Assembly (NCBI GenBank): GCA_903813345.2
Contig: CAIIXF020000006.1
Location: 11,600,348 to 11,664,347 of the forward strand
DNA from: Owenia fusiformis
Lineage: Eukaryota > Annelida > Polychaeta > Sabellida > Oweniidae
DNA: 64,000 nt
Direction: 5' to 3'
Position numbers and translations under genes: made by a program. This document shows, in pieces, positions 25,197 through 38,640 of the stretch (position 1 is the first letter of the stretch; every line of letters starts with the position of its first letter). The notes beneath the pieces are model-generated. The model was given only the letters and a program-made list of their open reading frames with translations, ran no database searches and was not told the DNA's origin.

Positions 25197-27790
25197 GGGT
25201 TTTCATAAAACACCGACCGCCGACCACCGACCACCGACCAGTCACTCTCCACAGTTGGGTACATGTGGTCGGTGGTCGGCTGACGGTCTTTTACATAAAG
25301 ATGAAAAAATGCAAAATTAGAAGTAAAACTAAAACTGGGAATCCAATGACTATAGTACCTTTACTACATGTAGGTCATGATTTAAAAACGTATAATTATC
25401 ATTTCAAATCACGATGAAAACGTTACATCGTCGTGGTGTGTAATGTCATATTTTTAAGTGATGTTTCAGTTGTTAGAAGACCAATTTCATCCTGGTTAGT
25501 CACTTTGGAAAAAAACGCACGTAACATTGCATTAAGTTCATTCTTCATTCATATGAAACGCAATAACAAAAACACACAAACCAGTGGCGTAGGAACAATG
25601 TACGCCAAAACGCCAGTGCGTAGTGTTGAAAAGTGAGAATAAAACGGCTTATTAATTTTCCTATGTTCTTTATTCATATTTTCTCATTGTATTGTGCAAA
25701 AGTAATCTCGAGCACACTAGCCTAAAGAAATGTTTTGTGGATACCATATGATATGCTTGTTTTTTCAATAGTACTCTTTTGCATGGTTTTTGTGCCTCTG
25801 TTATTTTTCTAATCTGGACCACAGATAAATGACACTTTTTGAAAAAATAAAATATTGAAAGTTACCTTGTTTCTATAGTTCTAATACTGTAGAAAATGCA
25901 AAGTAACATGCTTTATTTCATGATAATCGAGCCACTGTTGACTATCTTATGGATTTTAAAACTAAAATACAATTTCGCCAAATATTCGTGATTCGCGTCC
26001 TCTTCACGAATTTGAGAAAAAACAGTTTTTTTCAAAAACTACTTGATGAATACCTTTGCAATTTTTTGCGCATGTTCTGTAATGCTTATGCAAACTGTGG
26101 TATCGTTTAATTATAATGATGAACCTCTTTAAATAAATGAGATATATATTTTTTATTCTCCCCTACCCCCAATTTTTCAATTTCACTATATCAATTTATA
26201 TTCCGTTGCTAGGCAAAATCATAGACAGCAATTATAGTTAAGTCAGCAATTATCTATTTTCTTAATATCACCAATTGTTATTGGTTGTACTTCTTGAAAT
26301 ATGAATGTTAAAGACAAAAACAACTTGAAAATGTTGATTATTCAAATACGCGTTCCATCGATTTCAGTTCTAGAAAAGCTATTACCTAAATTTTCATTTC
26401 ATTTGAAAGATAATAGATTATTGTTTTAGGAAATATAACATTTTTGGCACCCCCTAAGTCACGTTGACCTCGATTTGACCTTTGTGGTGGGAAGTTTATT
26501 TGGTCTTGCGAATTAGTGTTATAAAAAAGGTTGCAGACATTAGGGTTAATTGTTTCATTGATCACGAATGCGTTTCTTTAAATCAATTGATCAAGCTAGA
26601 TTCTTTAATCTGTACGTGTCGTATTGCACGGTACACGATGGAATCAGACAATACTATATATCCCAATTCAATTATTCGAAAATGATGAAAAAATCTCTCA
26701 TTGTTATTTGGAAATTGATCGTCTATATCGTTTGAGACATAAGAAAAGTGAGAATGATTTGTGATTTTCCATGGTGATTTTAAATGATGAAAATCATTCG
26801 AACATTTTAAGCACATTAAAAGGGGCATCAAGGATTTTAAGCTTGCATATAAAATCGAAGCGCCAACCTATACGTATGATCAATCGCCCATACAAATGCA
26901 TCGCTTAAACATTTCCGTTCACATTTAGGTTATGAAAACATTGCATTCTATTGCCATAAAATGACGTTTAACGAGCATAAAATAAGCGTTTTGATATACA
27001 AGATTTGACACAATTGTTTCATAGTTTTGGCGGGATTTTTTGGCGTAGTGTTGAATTTACACCTTCCTACGCCCCTGCAAACATCGTCGATGTTGACGTC
27101 GTAACGTTATGTTTGATTTCTCAGTTGTTAAACCACGGGTGTTAAAACACGAATATACCATGAGCACATGCTTTGAGGATCCGCGTTGTTTGAACCTACC
27201 GCCGAGCACACTTATACATTAAGACCCGTTACACAGTCATGATACCGCCGAGCAAGCTCATTGCATCATCGGGTCTGCTTTACCCCCGTGTAAACGTCAA
27301 CTACATTTGATATGACAAAAAAAGCTTTCTAATGGTGTACTGAAATGGTAAGTCACTTTTAATCCCGATAAGAGAACGCATGTAACATTATATCGTGTTA
27401 AGTATTCTGTAGGCTATGACGATAACAAATCATTTTTGTTTCGAAATTGTTAAATTTCAGTAAAAATTAGGATAGATTCCCGTAGAAACGATAGGTTGGT
27501 TAATGATAGGTTAGGACCTAAGGCAGGGCAATTAATCGAGAGGAGACGGTCATGACCAATTTGTTTGCTTGCCATTCGTTGCATGGTACAAAATCGGTAA
27601 AAAACGTTGCCTAGTCCAACGATTGACATTCAAAATCAAATTATTAATATTCTAAGGCTACAAATATGTTCGGTCTTTTACATGATATGGTCGGTCTTTT
27701 ACACATTTTCTTCAAACCCTGTTTTGAGGCTACCAGTGGAAAACACCGACCGGTCGGTGGTCGGTGGGGTCGGTCTTTTCCGAAAACCCT
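25197..27790. mobile_element. 2.6-kb inverted-repeat element, hAT-like by target size
   Basis: The left end GGGTTTTCATAAAACACCGA (continuing into an ACCGACC-rich run) mirrors the right end, whose complement is AGGGTTTTCGGAAAAGACCG followed by ACCGACC repeats. Exact GCATTTGC repeats flank both ends; an 8-bp duplication is typical of hAT elements. Several more GGTCGG words lie inside each end (25263-25285, 27672-27775). A second TIR element (25582-27077) is nested inside. No transposase was recognised, so the element is probably non-autonomous. Confidence 0.65.
25582..27077. mobile_element. Nested 1.5-kb TIR element
   Basis: The left end CAGTGGCGTAGGAACAATGT and the complement of the right end CAGGGGCGTAGGAAGGTGTA are inverted. 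A second inverted pair lies just inside (ACGCCAAAACGCC against GGCGGGATTTTTTGGCGT). CAAAC flanks both sides (25577-25581, 27078-27082) and may be a 5-bp target duplication. The frames inside (26482-26685 plus, 26583-26831 minus) show no transposase motif. Confidence 0.65.
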
Positions 27791-27902
27791 GCATTTGCTC
27801 TTAGTAGAAATAAATTGTTTACTCCAATGGATGTCTATAGTCCTGAATTGAATTGTAGCAAATGTAGCTTTCTACTAGGTATAGTACATGTATAGTAAGA
27901 CG

Positions 27903-28380
27903 GGTCTTTTCTAAGTGCAATGTGGCTTTCTCAAAGTGAAATGTGTCTTTCTCAAAGTGCAATATGTATGTGTCTTTCTCAAAGTGCAATATGTCTTTAG
28001 CGAAGTTAAAAATGTTTTTCTCAGTGAAATATGTTTTTTTATAAGAATAATGATATGTGTATTTCCCAAAGTTAAATGGGTCTTTCTTCAAGTGTAATCT
28101 CTTTCACAAACTGAAATCATGAAATGTGATTTCTTAAGTGAAATATAATATAATCTTATAAAATTGAAATGTGTGTCTTCCTACCAAGAAAAATGTGTCT
28201 TTCCTCTAAGTCAAATACGTTTCTCTCCCAGTGTCTTTTCCTCTGAGTGAAATGTGCCCTTACATGTACCAATTATTTTACTCTGAATTTGAAAAGCGGC
28301 AAATATGTTTTTCCCCCAGTGAAATGTGACTTTTCCCCCAGTGAAATGTGACTTTTCCAATGTGACATGTGCCCTTATGG
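27903..28380. repeat. Degenerate ~21-bp tandem repeat
   Basis: Variants of GAAATGTGTCTTTCTCAAAG recur through the region with increasing divergence; near 28310-28352 the unit becomes TTTTCCCCCAGTGAAATGTG. Frames on both strands (27915-28097, 27819-28091) are by-products. Confidence 0.85.
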
Positions 28381-31300
28381 GAGTCAGTAAGTTGTCTAGC
28401 ATGTTAGAAAAGTGTGTAGAACCAGTGAATGAGCATCATTGATCTGAAAACCCTTCAATAAAGTATCTCACTCTAAATAATGCTCACTTTTCCATTTCTG
28501 GAGTAAAACACTCATGAAAAACACAATTAAAAAAAAAAAACCCCAAATTGAAAGATAAATGTTACATATACAAAGCAACCAACAAACCATATATATCTTT
28601 TGATAAAAATGTAAAAATTCCAATATTGTTTGTTGACTGAATGAAATGTAAGAAATAATTTATTCATTGTTTTATAGAAATATCATGATCTAGAATGGGA
28701 GAGGTCTAAGGTGAGGATTACCAATATGTTACTGTGACCTCATAAAATACAATTCAAATCTTTACTTTAAACTCAAAATTACTCTATCTAAACTAATTCA
28801 TCAAAACTTAAGCAAATTTTTCTGAGAATCAAACAAAGTTTTGTTAATTTAAGACAGTCATATTATGTGAAATTTTTGCAAGGCGCATGAGGCTCCATTG
28901 AAAATGATACATTCGATACAGAGAGAATTTATATATCCAAACATCATGAATTTTTAAAGACATGCATGAGTCGCAAAAATCGGATGCCATCATTTCTTAT
29001 GAAGGTGAAGCAGTTTTTGATATAAGTTCTGTCCTTTATATACAGTGCAATAATATAAAGTCAGACTGGTCTCTCAGCAGTAGGATTAGCAGAAAAATAA
29101 AACCTTCAAACCATAGTACTATACTGTAAAGCATGTGCATTCTGAACTATTCCGAAATTGTGATCATGTCACCATTTATAGGAAATTCTGAATAAATTCA
29201 TGAAAAGTGTATGTATGAATAAAACATGATTTATACTTAATTCACCAAAAACATTCAACTTATGTCAAGTCAACACATCTAATGATAGAAATATCTAAGA
29301 AACAGAATCAAATATTTAAGAAACAAGTAAGTGCAACAGTGTTTTTAGCTTAGTTATCAAAAATAGCATCACCTGCCTGTCTGAATAAGAATCATCAGAA
29401 CTAGCACTGGAGCAAATAGCAATCAGACAAAACATGCTTGAACCAATAATCAATTAATATGAACCTTTGTTGCTAGATTCATGATTTATAGTCCCATCAA
29501 TGTTGTCACAAATAGAACAGTGTACGGTTTAGAGGAATATTCTCCAATATTACCTCAATAGCCCCTGATTATAGCATTATAAAGCGGTTGCTTACTGTAA
29601 AGTCTAGAGAACATTATTAAAGCAAAGCTCATGTAGATGTGTAGGTGAGAGGGGTGGCAGCATATTAGATAAGGCATTGAGATCACGACAATCATGTCAC
29701 CACCTGCAAAAGTGTAACGATGATGCTAATATATGATTGCAGATGATAATGGTGATGTCACTAAACAAGATGGCTATAACAAAATGACAAGTCACTGCTT
29801 GATCTTCTTCAAAATAATTCTTCAATAAGAAGTGAATATGAGGGAGAAACGACCCTAATCAATGATTTAGATGAAATGTCACAAATAACAAAAATATAAC
29901 AAGGCATTAACATGCAAAATGTCACCACCTGCCATTTGTTACAGATATGTATGGCTGAATGCTGAACACCAACCGCCAAATGCTGACCACTGGACACTCT
30001 TTCCAATAAAGTTGGTGACTATAATCATATGTCACCACTTCTTGTGGTGACATAAAAAGGGAATAACAAAAAGGATTCCCAAGTGCTTGTAGTAGAAAAT
30101 GAGCAGTCATCCTGATCCTGGAGCTTTTCCCATTTGCGCTATGTCAACGTCAGCCTTGAGAACCAAATAATTAGATTTGCTTGATTGTATTTCTTCGGGC
30201 TACAATTTACAACTGATTGCTCTTTAAGTGTTCTCTTGCTAACACAATTTGAAGCCTAACTTCCACTTAACATCCAAAATGCCAAAAATGAGACAATTAT
30301 CCATTCATCCATGTGTCAAATTGCTCAGTGATATGAAATATCTCTTCATCCTAAGAATGTGATTAAGAAAAGACTTGGTATGGTATGTTCTTCTTTCATT
30401 TGACAGCTTTTGGGAGAATCAATTAAGAGATAGTTATTACATATGAAAATGAGCTATTTTAACAGTTCATTGCACAATGACAGATTATTGATATGAATGG
30501 TTGGTTTCTAATTTGGTCACAATTAGATTAGGATTGGACTCATTTTCGGCTCAAGTATGAAGCTTGTTTTCTTTGGGAGATTATCCTATGATTATGGTTT
30601 GACTTGGAAAATAATTTTTCTCAATTAGAGATAAGTTATTACTCTCGGAAAATGCATGTCTTGCATGACTAAATTCTCTATCATCTATTAAAAGCATAAA
30701 TAATGTTATAAATGCTAAAGTCAGCTCTCGTAAATGATGTGATTGGCTTATTGCGTGAGGACATTCTCTAAAATATGATAATAATGAATGATTTAGTAAA
30801 GACAATACAACTGGCCATTTGAAATGATTCAATCTTGTTTCTCAACACAGTATAATTGCTTTATTTATCTTTTTCAATGGAGTCAATTGTGAGTGTATGA
30901 TCGAGATCTTGTTGATTGTTGATGTCTATATCATTGGTAATCTCCTTTGATTAGGACCAGGTAATCTCTTTCTCTTGAGAATCATCAATGATCCTTGATT
31001 TGGTCAAGGTCTTGAAAGCTCACGATTTGTTATGTCCCTTGATGATAGATCTCATTGGATCAATCTTTCTTGATTTGGATATCCCTTGATTGATGATCCT
31101 CTTTGATTAGCAATCTCCTTTAGGGAACAATTAGATAAATTTGATTTTGCACATTTATGAAGGTCTTCCAAATGACTAATGGAACAAGTTTATTTCCTTA
31201 CAAAACTGATTAAATGAACATCGGCAGATCGGTTTTTATTATCAAAATGTGTAGTTTTTCAAAAATTCAATTCATACATGGACGGGGGTCCAGTTGGCAA

Positions 31301-31757
31301 CAGCATTCTAGGTCAATCCTCAATGTAAAAGTAACAGTTTCATGACAAGTATAAAAATAAATGAAGACTTATAAATTCTTACGGATATTAAGCTATGAGA
31401 GTAGAAACTCTTATCACAGTATTCACACGCTATATACTCATTACAAAAGTTGGTGGAAGATATAAAAATGGATTCATCATATTTGTGATTAAGACACTGT
31501 TCAGGTGGAAAATGATGGCTTTTATAGTCCTTGGAATTAGACCATTTCAAAGATCAAGACCAGAAAGATAAGAAATATTTATATGATATCACACGCAAAA
31601 AGCAATCATTAGCTGACAAGCACCAATAACTATTAATAATCACACCTAATGGAATTTCACTAAAACAAAATTGAAAACCAAAAAGTCCATTAATCGTTAT
31701 TTATTTCAGACATATCAGTCTTTCACAGATCCCATTTTTATACCAGACAAATTAATC
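28381..31757. other. A+T-rich DNA, one interspersed repeat, no gene
   Basis: The hairpin-ended repeat at 29901-30053 is the only clear unit. Between about 30880 and 31125 TTGATT and GATCTC words recur loosely. No exon was recognised. Confidence 0.4.
29901..30053 (+). repeat. Hairpin-ended interspersed repeat, copy 4 (most complete)
   Basis: The copy runs from AAGGCATTAACATGCAAAAT through GTCACCACCTGCCATTTG and GCTGAATGCTGAACACCAAC to the perfect terminal hairpin ATGTCACCAC-TTCTT-GTGGTGACAT (10-bp arms). The decamer ATGTCACCAC also occurs near the left end. Confidence 0.8.
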
Positions 31758-32256
31758 TTAAAGGACAACTGAAATAGCTTTTCTCAACTTGCAGCTACAA
31801 AAATGCGGTTTTCTCCATTGTATGCCAACGTAGAGTTCTTGCGATAGCCATTATAAAATAAATGTTTGATAACTGCTAACGGTCATAAATAACGAAATAA
31901 AACTAACTGATCAATCAAATTGGCCCCCACGTGATAAGTAACGTCATATACAAAATATAGCTTTGGTTTATTAGTTCCTTAGTAATCACAACGTCACGGC
32001 AACCATAGGATTGTAGTGTAAACCAAAACAAAACATTTTGGCATTATGACGTTATGGGCCACGTGGGGACCAGTGAGAGATCACGTGGGGGCCAATAACG
32101 TCACAACCAATTCGAATATTGCTTATTAAGCAGCTATAACGATCGTTAGAGTGAAATATATTTCGCACTACTGATGAGAAAACATGTCCAAATACATTTA
32201 TCAAAAAATTATAATGATTCCTTTAGGTTAAAAATACCATTTCATATCTGCTTTAA
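31758..32256. mobile_element. Imperfect palindromic TTAA-bordered element
   Basis: TTAA at 31758-31761 and 32253-32256 borders an imperfect inverted structure: left AAGGACAACTGAAATAGCTT against right complement AAGCAGATATGAAATGGTAT; inner pairs GCTAACGGTC/GATCGTTAG and, near the centre, TTGGCCCCCACGTGAT (31919-31934) with its exact inverse ATCACGTGGGGGCCAA (32080-32095). It may be a second TTAA-targeting MITE family; the outer borders are less certain than the central inverted repeats. Confidence 0.55.
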
Positions 32257-32419
32257 AGTGAGTGTATATAATGTTGCCTAATGTTAATGTTACAGCAGAC
32301 AATGTCAGATGAAATAAATCTAAATGATGTATTGTACGATTAACCATATGATTAATTGATAGTGTTCACCACTTTCTTCTCTTTTCCTTTCATTGAAACA
32401 ATCATACATATAATCACAA

Positions 32420-33390
32420 CAATCCTTGAGATATTACTTCATCGATAGTAACATCATTGAAGTAATCTTTGTCATCTTAGTTCATAATTTGTCACCTCCT
32501 TAAAGTAATCTTTGAGATCTTAATTCATAGATGATTACCCCAACTCACTAAAGTAACTTTTGAGATCTAAGTTCATGGATTGTCACCTCCTTGAAGCAAT
32601 CTTTGAGATCTTAATTCATAGATGATTACACCATTGAAGAAATCTTTGTCATCCTAGTTCATGAATTGTCACCTCCTTGAAGATATCTTTGAGGTCTTAA
32701 TTCATGATTGCCTCATTTAAACAATCTTTGAGATCTCAGTTCATTGACTACCTCATTGACATTTGTTACCCCATTGAAACAATCTTTGAGATCTTAGTTC
32801 ACTTGTTACCTCATTGAAACAATCTTTGAGACCTTAGTTCATTTGTTACCTCATTGAAACAATCGTTGAGATCTTAGTTCATTTGTTACCTCATTTAAAC
32901 AATCGTTGAGATCTTAGTTCATTAGTTCATTTGTTACCTCATTGAAACAATCTTTGAGACCTTAGTTCATTTGTTACCTCATTGAAACAATCTTTGAGAT
33001 CTTAGTTCACTTGTTACCTCATTGAAACAATCTTTGAGACCTTAGTTCATTTGTTACCTCATTGAAACAATCGTTGAGATCTTAGTTCATTTGTTACCTC
33101 ATTTAAACAATCGTTGAGATCTTAGTTCATTAGTTCATTTGTTACCTCATTGAAACAATCTTTGAGATCTTAGTTCATTTGTTACCTCATTTAAACAATC
33201 GTTGAGATCTTAGATCATTAGTTACCTCATTGAAACAATCTTTGAGATCTTAGTTCATTTGTTACCTCATTTAAACAATCGTTGAGATCTTAATTCATTA
33301 GTTCATTTGTTACCTCATTGAAACAATCTTTGAGATCTTAGTTCACTTGTTACCTCATTGAAACAATCTTTGAGACCTTAGTTCATGGAT
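32420..33390. repeat. 40-bp minisatellite with 208-bp higher-order period
   Basis: The unit is TTCATTTGTTACCTCATTGA followed by AACAATCTTTGAGATCTTAG. Early copies (32420-32760) are diverged; later copies are nearly identical. A block of five units plus an extra TTCATTAG repeats with an offset of 208 bp (ACTTGTTACC at 32801 and 33009). This is a higher-order repeat formed by recent unequal exchange. Confidence 0.95.
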
Positions 33391-35493
33391 TGTAATTTCG
33401 GTAATAAGCAATGAGGAGATGATGAAAAGTTACCATTAAAAAGTGAATTTTGGATAATAAAAGGCATGCATTCTTTCTAAAGCATTGAAAAATCAAGAAC
33501 TTCATATTCCAAAAATAACAATGAGTATGCCTCTAGCTTCCTTACCAAATCCTCAATTTTGCATAAAAACTAATCAGATACACCCTCATGCATTTCACTT
33601 CATTTCCGCAGAAAGGGGAAGACTGTCATATCATATAGTGGAAATGGAACTAATCAGATGTCAGAATCTTCCGGAATATTCCACCATGTCTTTCACTCAG
33701 ATGATTCTTTCAAGATTTGTACAGCAATTCTAATTTTGTTCAGTTTATCATTTGGCATAAAACTGTATATATCAAACTATTGACTCACTCTCAAGCCTTT
33801 AGAAACTGTTTTTTGGAGAGAAATACGTAATTGTGTAAACCTTTATATCAAAGTTTGAGACATCTTATATAGTATACCATGTTGATTCCTTTTCATTCAA
33901 ACTGAAAATAATTCTTGCTCTGGCCAAGATAACATTTTGGTAGGGGAGGGGGCCTTTGGCAGAGGGGGGGGGGGGGGGGGGGGGGTACTGAACACTGTTT
34001 CTTTTCACACTGAATTATAATTTGGGATAGTTGGGCTTCATTTCCTTATGATTAGTGTTCTCTTAGATGTTTTCTCTTCTTGCAGTATTCTGTAACCATT
34101 TTTGGTATTTTCCTGTTATATTCTTTGGACAAAGAGTCCTAGAAAAGCTATTCAGAGATATTTCCCATCACACGAACCTATAATTTCAATACCAAATTCA
34201 CTCTTTTCTAATATCGATTACAGATATGCTTCAATGTAGAGTACTCATTGAGAATGTGATGTAATAAATATATGACTGAGTACTTGGCAATTTTCCTGTA
34301 CACGCTTGAGCATACAAGGAGCTTAAAAAATCTTTAATCAAATATATACATTTGTACTGTAAACATATCCAATAAACACTTATTGAGATAGGCATGGTTA
34401 ATATTAAAGCTGTCTCAGCAGAGTCTGAGGATAAGTCAATATTGGACAGCTCAAATTATAAGAATCCTTTAATTAAAATTGTTATGTTTTTCTTGTTGAG
34501 CAAAGTTGAAAACAAAAATTTAACTGATTTGAAACTGCGGATTTTATCTCACCGTAATGTTTCTCATTCTGTGATTGGTTGATATATATCACATGGTACA
34601 AAATTTGTACAGGATATCCTATGAAAAGTGATATCTGTGGAATATTCTCCATAAAATGTAATATCTCTCTGTGACTGGTCTTTTGGTAAAGTGAAATTAG
34701 ATCATTAGATTATAAGGAAATATAAATTGGGGAAATAAACTTTAACACAAATCATTCACTTGATAATTCTTTTCAGCAAAATAATCTTAACAAGAGCAAA
34801 ATCATTTGAATTGACGCCAATATAAACATTGCATTCCCATGTAAAAATGAAATAACATTTTTTAGTGTTACAGCCGAGCAAAATGTGTCTAATAATATTG
34901 AGAAAGCATTCAGGAAATTAACTTTAACGAAATTATACGGGAAATTGCTATATTGATCGAAAAAAATGAATCTAATATACTTTTAGAAATATATTTGTTA
35001 TCTCAGTCAAGTTGCTTTTCCAGAATCATGATTACATAATACAACTTGTATTTTCATCAGATCCATAAATCATTGCTGAAAACAATTTCTTTTGCACACT
35101 TGCAAATATAAAAGCTGTGAAACACATACAAAAATAAAAGTAACATTAAAACTCCCAAATGCGATGCACCAATAGGATTCCAGAAGCTTCCTTGGGCAGG
35201 CACATATTGTCAGACTAAGTCAGTGTTAGTTTCTTCATTTGATATCATTCTACATATATAAGAATATATAAGAATATTAGAATATTCATATCCAGTTTTG
35301 TTTTCTTGGCCGTGGGTGGATTTTCCTGCGGCCCTCGGGCAAATATATTATATTGGCCTTGGGATAATCCCAATATCCTGAACCTCATATAGGATAATCT
35401 CTATATCTCCCCGAGGGACTGAAGGGACCAAAGGGAGATATAAATGTTTCCCGAGGGATATCCAAAATATCCAAAACCGATCGTACATAACTG
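33391..35493. other. A+T-rich DNA with a poly-G tract, no gene
   Basis: The 82-residue plus frame at 33485-33733 and the 62-residue frame at 34394-34582 show no motif or splice context. The only distinctive feature is the G tract at 33964-33985. Confidence 0.4.
33964..33985 (+). repeat. Uninterrupted run of 22 G
   Basis: The run follows AGGGGAGGGGGCC and could form a G-quadruplex; homopolymers of this length are also prone to sequencing error. Confidence 0.9.
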
Positions 35494-35826
35494 GTGTATC
35501 TCATACTTGAGTGGGTTTGGAGTTCCACCTTTTTCAAATGACAAGATAGACCTATACTGTAAAAGCACAATTTATATTAAAATTTTCGTAATATCCCTTT
35601 AGTTTAATACAATGAAATTGTAATGTTTAAACTTTTTAACAAATTTTTAACTTTTAAATGTTAAAACTTTTAACATTTTTAAAACTTTTGAAAAATTCCC
35701 GGGAGCGGGATGGATATATATATCTGCCCACATTTGGCCTGGTGCGGGACATATATCCTGCCCGCTCAGATATGATATATATTCCCGGGTGATATCTACC
35801 CCAAACCCACTCAATATACTACAGTT
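35494..35826. mobile_element. Short TIR element (GAGTGGGTTTGG family), copy 1
   Basis: The left GTATCTCATACTTGAGTGGG and the complement of the right GTAGTATATTGAGTGGGTTT are inverted, with GGTTTGG continuing on both. Inside are a short-unit run of AACTTTTAA (35620-35690) and GGGCAGGATATATGTCCCGC-like words (inverse strand). A partial copy lies at 45073-45180. Confidence 0.65.
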
Positions 35827-38640
35827 TATTCCATACTTAGTAGTGTTATATGAGGAATATAATTGATATCTGAAATGAGCGGATGATATCAGCGGGTGAT
35901 GTATATATCATCCACTCATCTCTATGATTTGGGATATTGGGGGTTTGTTTACATTATGATTATTTGTATTTTTAAATGTTTCTATTTTTGCTGAGTTCTG
36001 TAATACTGTTTAATTTCTCCCTTTAACTTTGTGCTTACTTAATAAATTTGACCTCAGTACAGGTTACATGCAGAAATAAACTGAACAGAAATAAACTGGG
36101 TGAACCTATTGCGCCATCTTTTGAAAAGAACCTAGTATAAAACATTAAAAGAAATAATAACGAAGATTCTTCACAAACTTTGGGTTTAATACATTCAGTA
36201 TTGGAATATACAATGGTTCAAAGCAAAGAAATGTTATTAATGCAATTAGTGGCAAAATATCCAGAATTTACAAATCGTTTGATGAAGGTGAATGTTCTGA
36301 CCACCAGTTCTAGTTGTGCCTTTTGGCAACAAGGTCTCAAACTCAATATTAAAAACATGAAAGAATCAGCAAAACACAAGTTATTGGATACGATTTTTGG
36401 GCATTTTGTTTAAGAACCCTGTCTTTTTTTCATTCTCTACTTGGTCAAGTTCGATAATACACATTCTATACAGGTAATGCAGATTTAGTTCAGTTGTGTC
36501 TGTCATTTTCAGAATCCAGGCAAGCTCTACAAGACTTAGATAAATAAAATGTATGCAGGGTCAATATTCTCAAGTACGTATATATCATAATAAATTGCTC
36601 CTCCATCTTAAAATCATGAACGCAGAATTATCCGGTAGAAACAGCAGCCTGTTAGATAACAACTCATTAATCAGGCTGATTCAACAAAATCAATCTTGAT
36701 GTAATACATTACCTAAATTGAGAGGTTCGGGGGGGGTCTATGGCCTTGGCTATCTGTCAACACAGTGATGTAAATTCACTGGTAAAGGTATCTTAGGGCA
36801 AATCATAAATAGACAAACATTTTGAGCTTATTAAGAAAAATCAAGACTACGTATACCATGTATCAGCAATAAATTATTATTGTTGGTTACTTATATGAAA
36901 ACTTAGAATTGCCCCATTGGGCGTTACACATACACATACCTCTGCTCTAGATTCTATTTTTATACCTAGCCATAAAATCTATTATTTATGAAAACTTTTG
37001 TTGCATTCACTAAAAGACATTATATAACTCTTATTCTGCCTCGTCAATTTTGTAACTCTGCAATCTTCAGACATTTTTACAAGATAATTACGATTTTTAT
37101 TCTCCTTGGGCTAATTTACCTGTCTCACAGCTTATAAACTAGACAATACACAGAACAGAGCTAGAAACATGAAAACAAAATATATTTGTGTTTTCCAACA
37201 GCTTGTAACATTTAGGTCTAGGTAAGAATTGAGAATCTGGCATTTAATACCAGTTTGCCTGTTATATAACCACACATAGTACGTAATGGATGTTTGTAAG
37301 GCTTTGAGTATAAGAAATAAATACTGTTTTCAGTTTTAATAATTTAATAAAGTAACCTATGAGCCTTTAATAGAAATTTTACCAGGAAATAAATGCCAGG
37401 AACATGTACATGTATATAAAATTCAGTAATCACTTTTTCATGGCTGGACTAAGATTGGCTGAAGGTATATCTCTTACTCAAAAAGCTCTCTTTTAAATTT
37501 TGGAAAAGGCTGAAGGAAAACATTTTCAGCTGTGTATTATTAGGCCATACAGTATATCCTGGGTACAATAGTTGCAAAAGCCATAATAATGATGTAATAT
37601 TCTTTTTCTTATTTTTCTTATTTTTTATTTTATTTTATTTCAAAATTATTGCTTGGAAAATCTGTCAGATCAAACACTCTAAATGGCTAATTTGACTATT
37701 TATCTGACCCTCACTGAGGTTTGGCATATGCCAAACATTGCATGTTCATAAATACCATATGTTCTAGAACATGGACTTCTTGTTTGCCAGTTATGTTTGT
37801 ATAACAGTGGTAGAACTTTTTTAGAAAAGAGTGGCTTATAATGCTAAAGCAAAGCTGGTTCAAATATCCATGTTTTTATGTGTAAAGTGAAATTAAAAAA
37901 AATTGTTGAATTTTCAAGACAAAGTTCTGCCCCCACCCCAAAAATGTACATTTTTCACATAGATAGAACATCTAATATAAAATACAAGACAAGATCATGA
38001 TTCAAACAACACAAACTGACTACACTGAATACCCATCAATTAGTCATACTAAGCTCTGACTATTACTGGTGATTTCACATTCAATTTCAATGGCTTAAAA
38101 TGCAGATTTGCAGATTTCATATGCTTCTCCACTTCTACAAAATATAAACTTATGATTGTACTATTATTTTCATGTAATTCAATTACTGGCCAAGGTTTTT
38201 GTTTTGTACTTTAAGGATAAAATATTTGTAATGAGAGTATGATTTGAAACCCAGAAAACTGAGTCACTCTGAAAGAATAAAGTGTATTTGTATAATAGGC
38301 AATCGAAGAATGACCTCTCATTCAGAGTTGTTGATCAACTTGATCCTCTTGTGCAGGGTAGAAAATGGCCAAAGTATACACACTTTACAAATTCATGCAA
38401 AATTATCTCGGAAATATTGCCCCAGATATTACAGCATACATATTACAAGGGAACACACATCAAGAAGCTATACATGTGTACCTTTAATTAAATATGGGCT
38501 TGCTTTTTGGTATAACCATATTTTGAGATGTTGTCCTGAGAACATCCCTATCAACTATATGGGAGTATTACTGATAAATATAACATACAATAAATTCCTG
38601 AGTAATTTAGGATTCTTTTTATGTAGTTGAATCCCCAATC
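35827..38640. other. A+T-rich DNA, nothing recognised
   Basis: The 77-codon plus frame at 36180-36413 and the 128-codon plus frame at 38244-38630 have no recognised motif, and two overlapping frames in the latter are equally open, which argues against coding. Confidence 0.4.

Noticed and set aside
31320-31550. Minus-strand frame with CEYCDKSF, like a C2H2 zinc finger start
   Set aside because: The histidines are absent and spacing is wrong. Probably chance in a 76-codon frame.
32420-33390. Regular array that could be mistaken for CRISPR
   Set aside because: There are no unique spacers; all sequence is the 40-bp repeat itself, and the DNA is eukaryotic.
36180-36413. 77-codon plus-strand frame
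   Set aside because: No motif, splice context or repeat relation; expected by chance in this composition.
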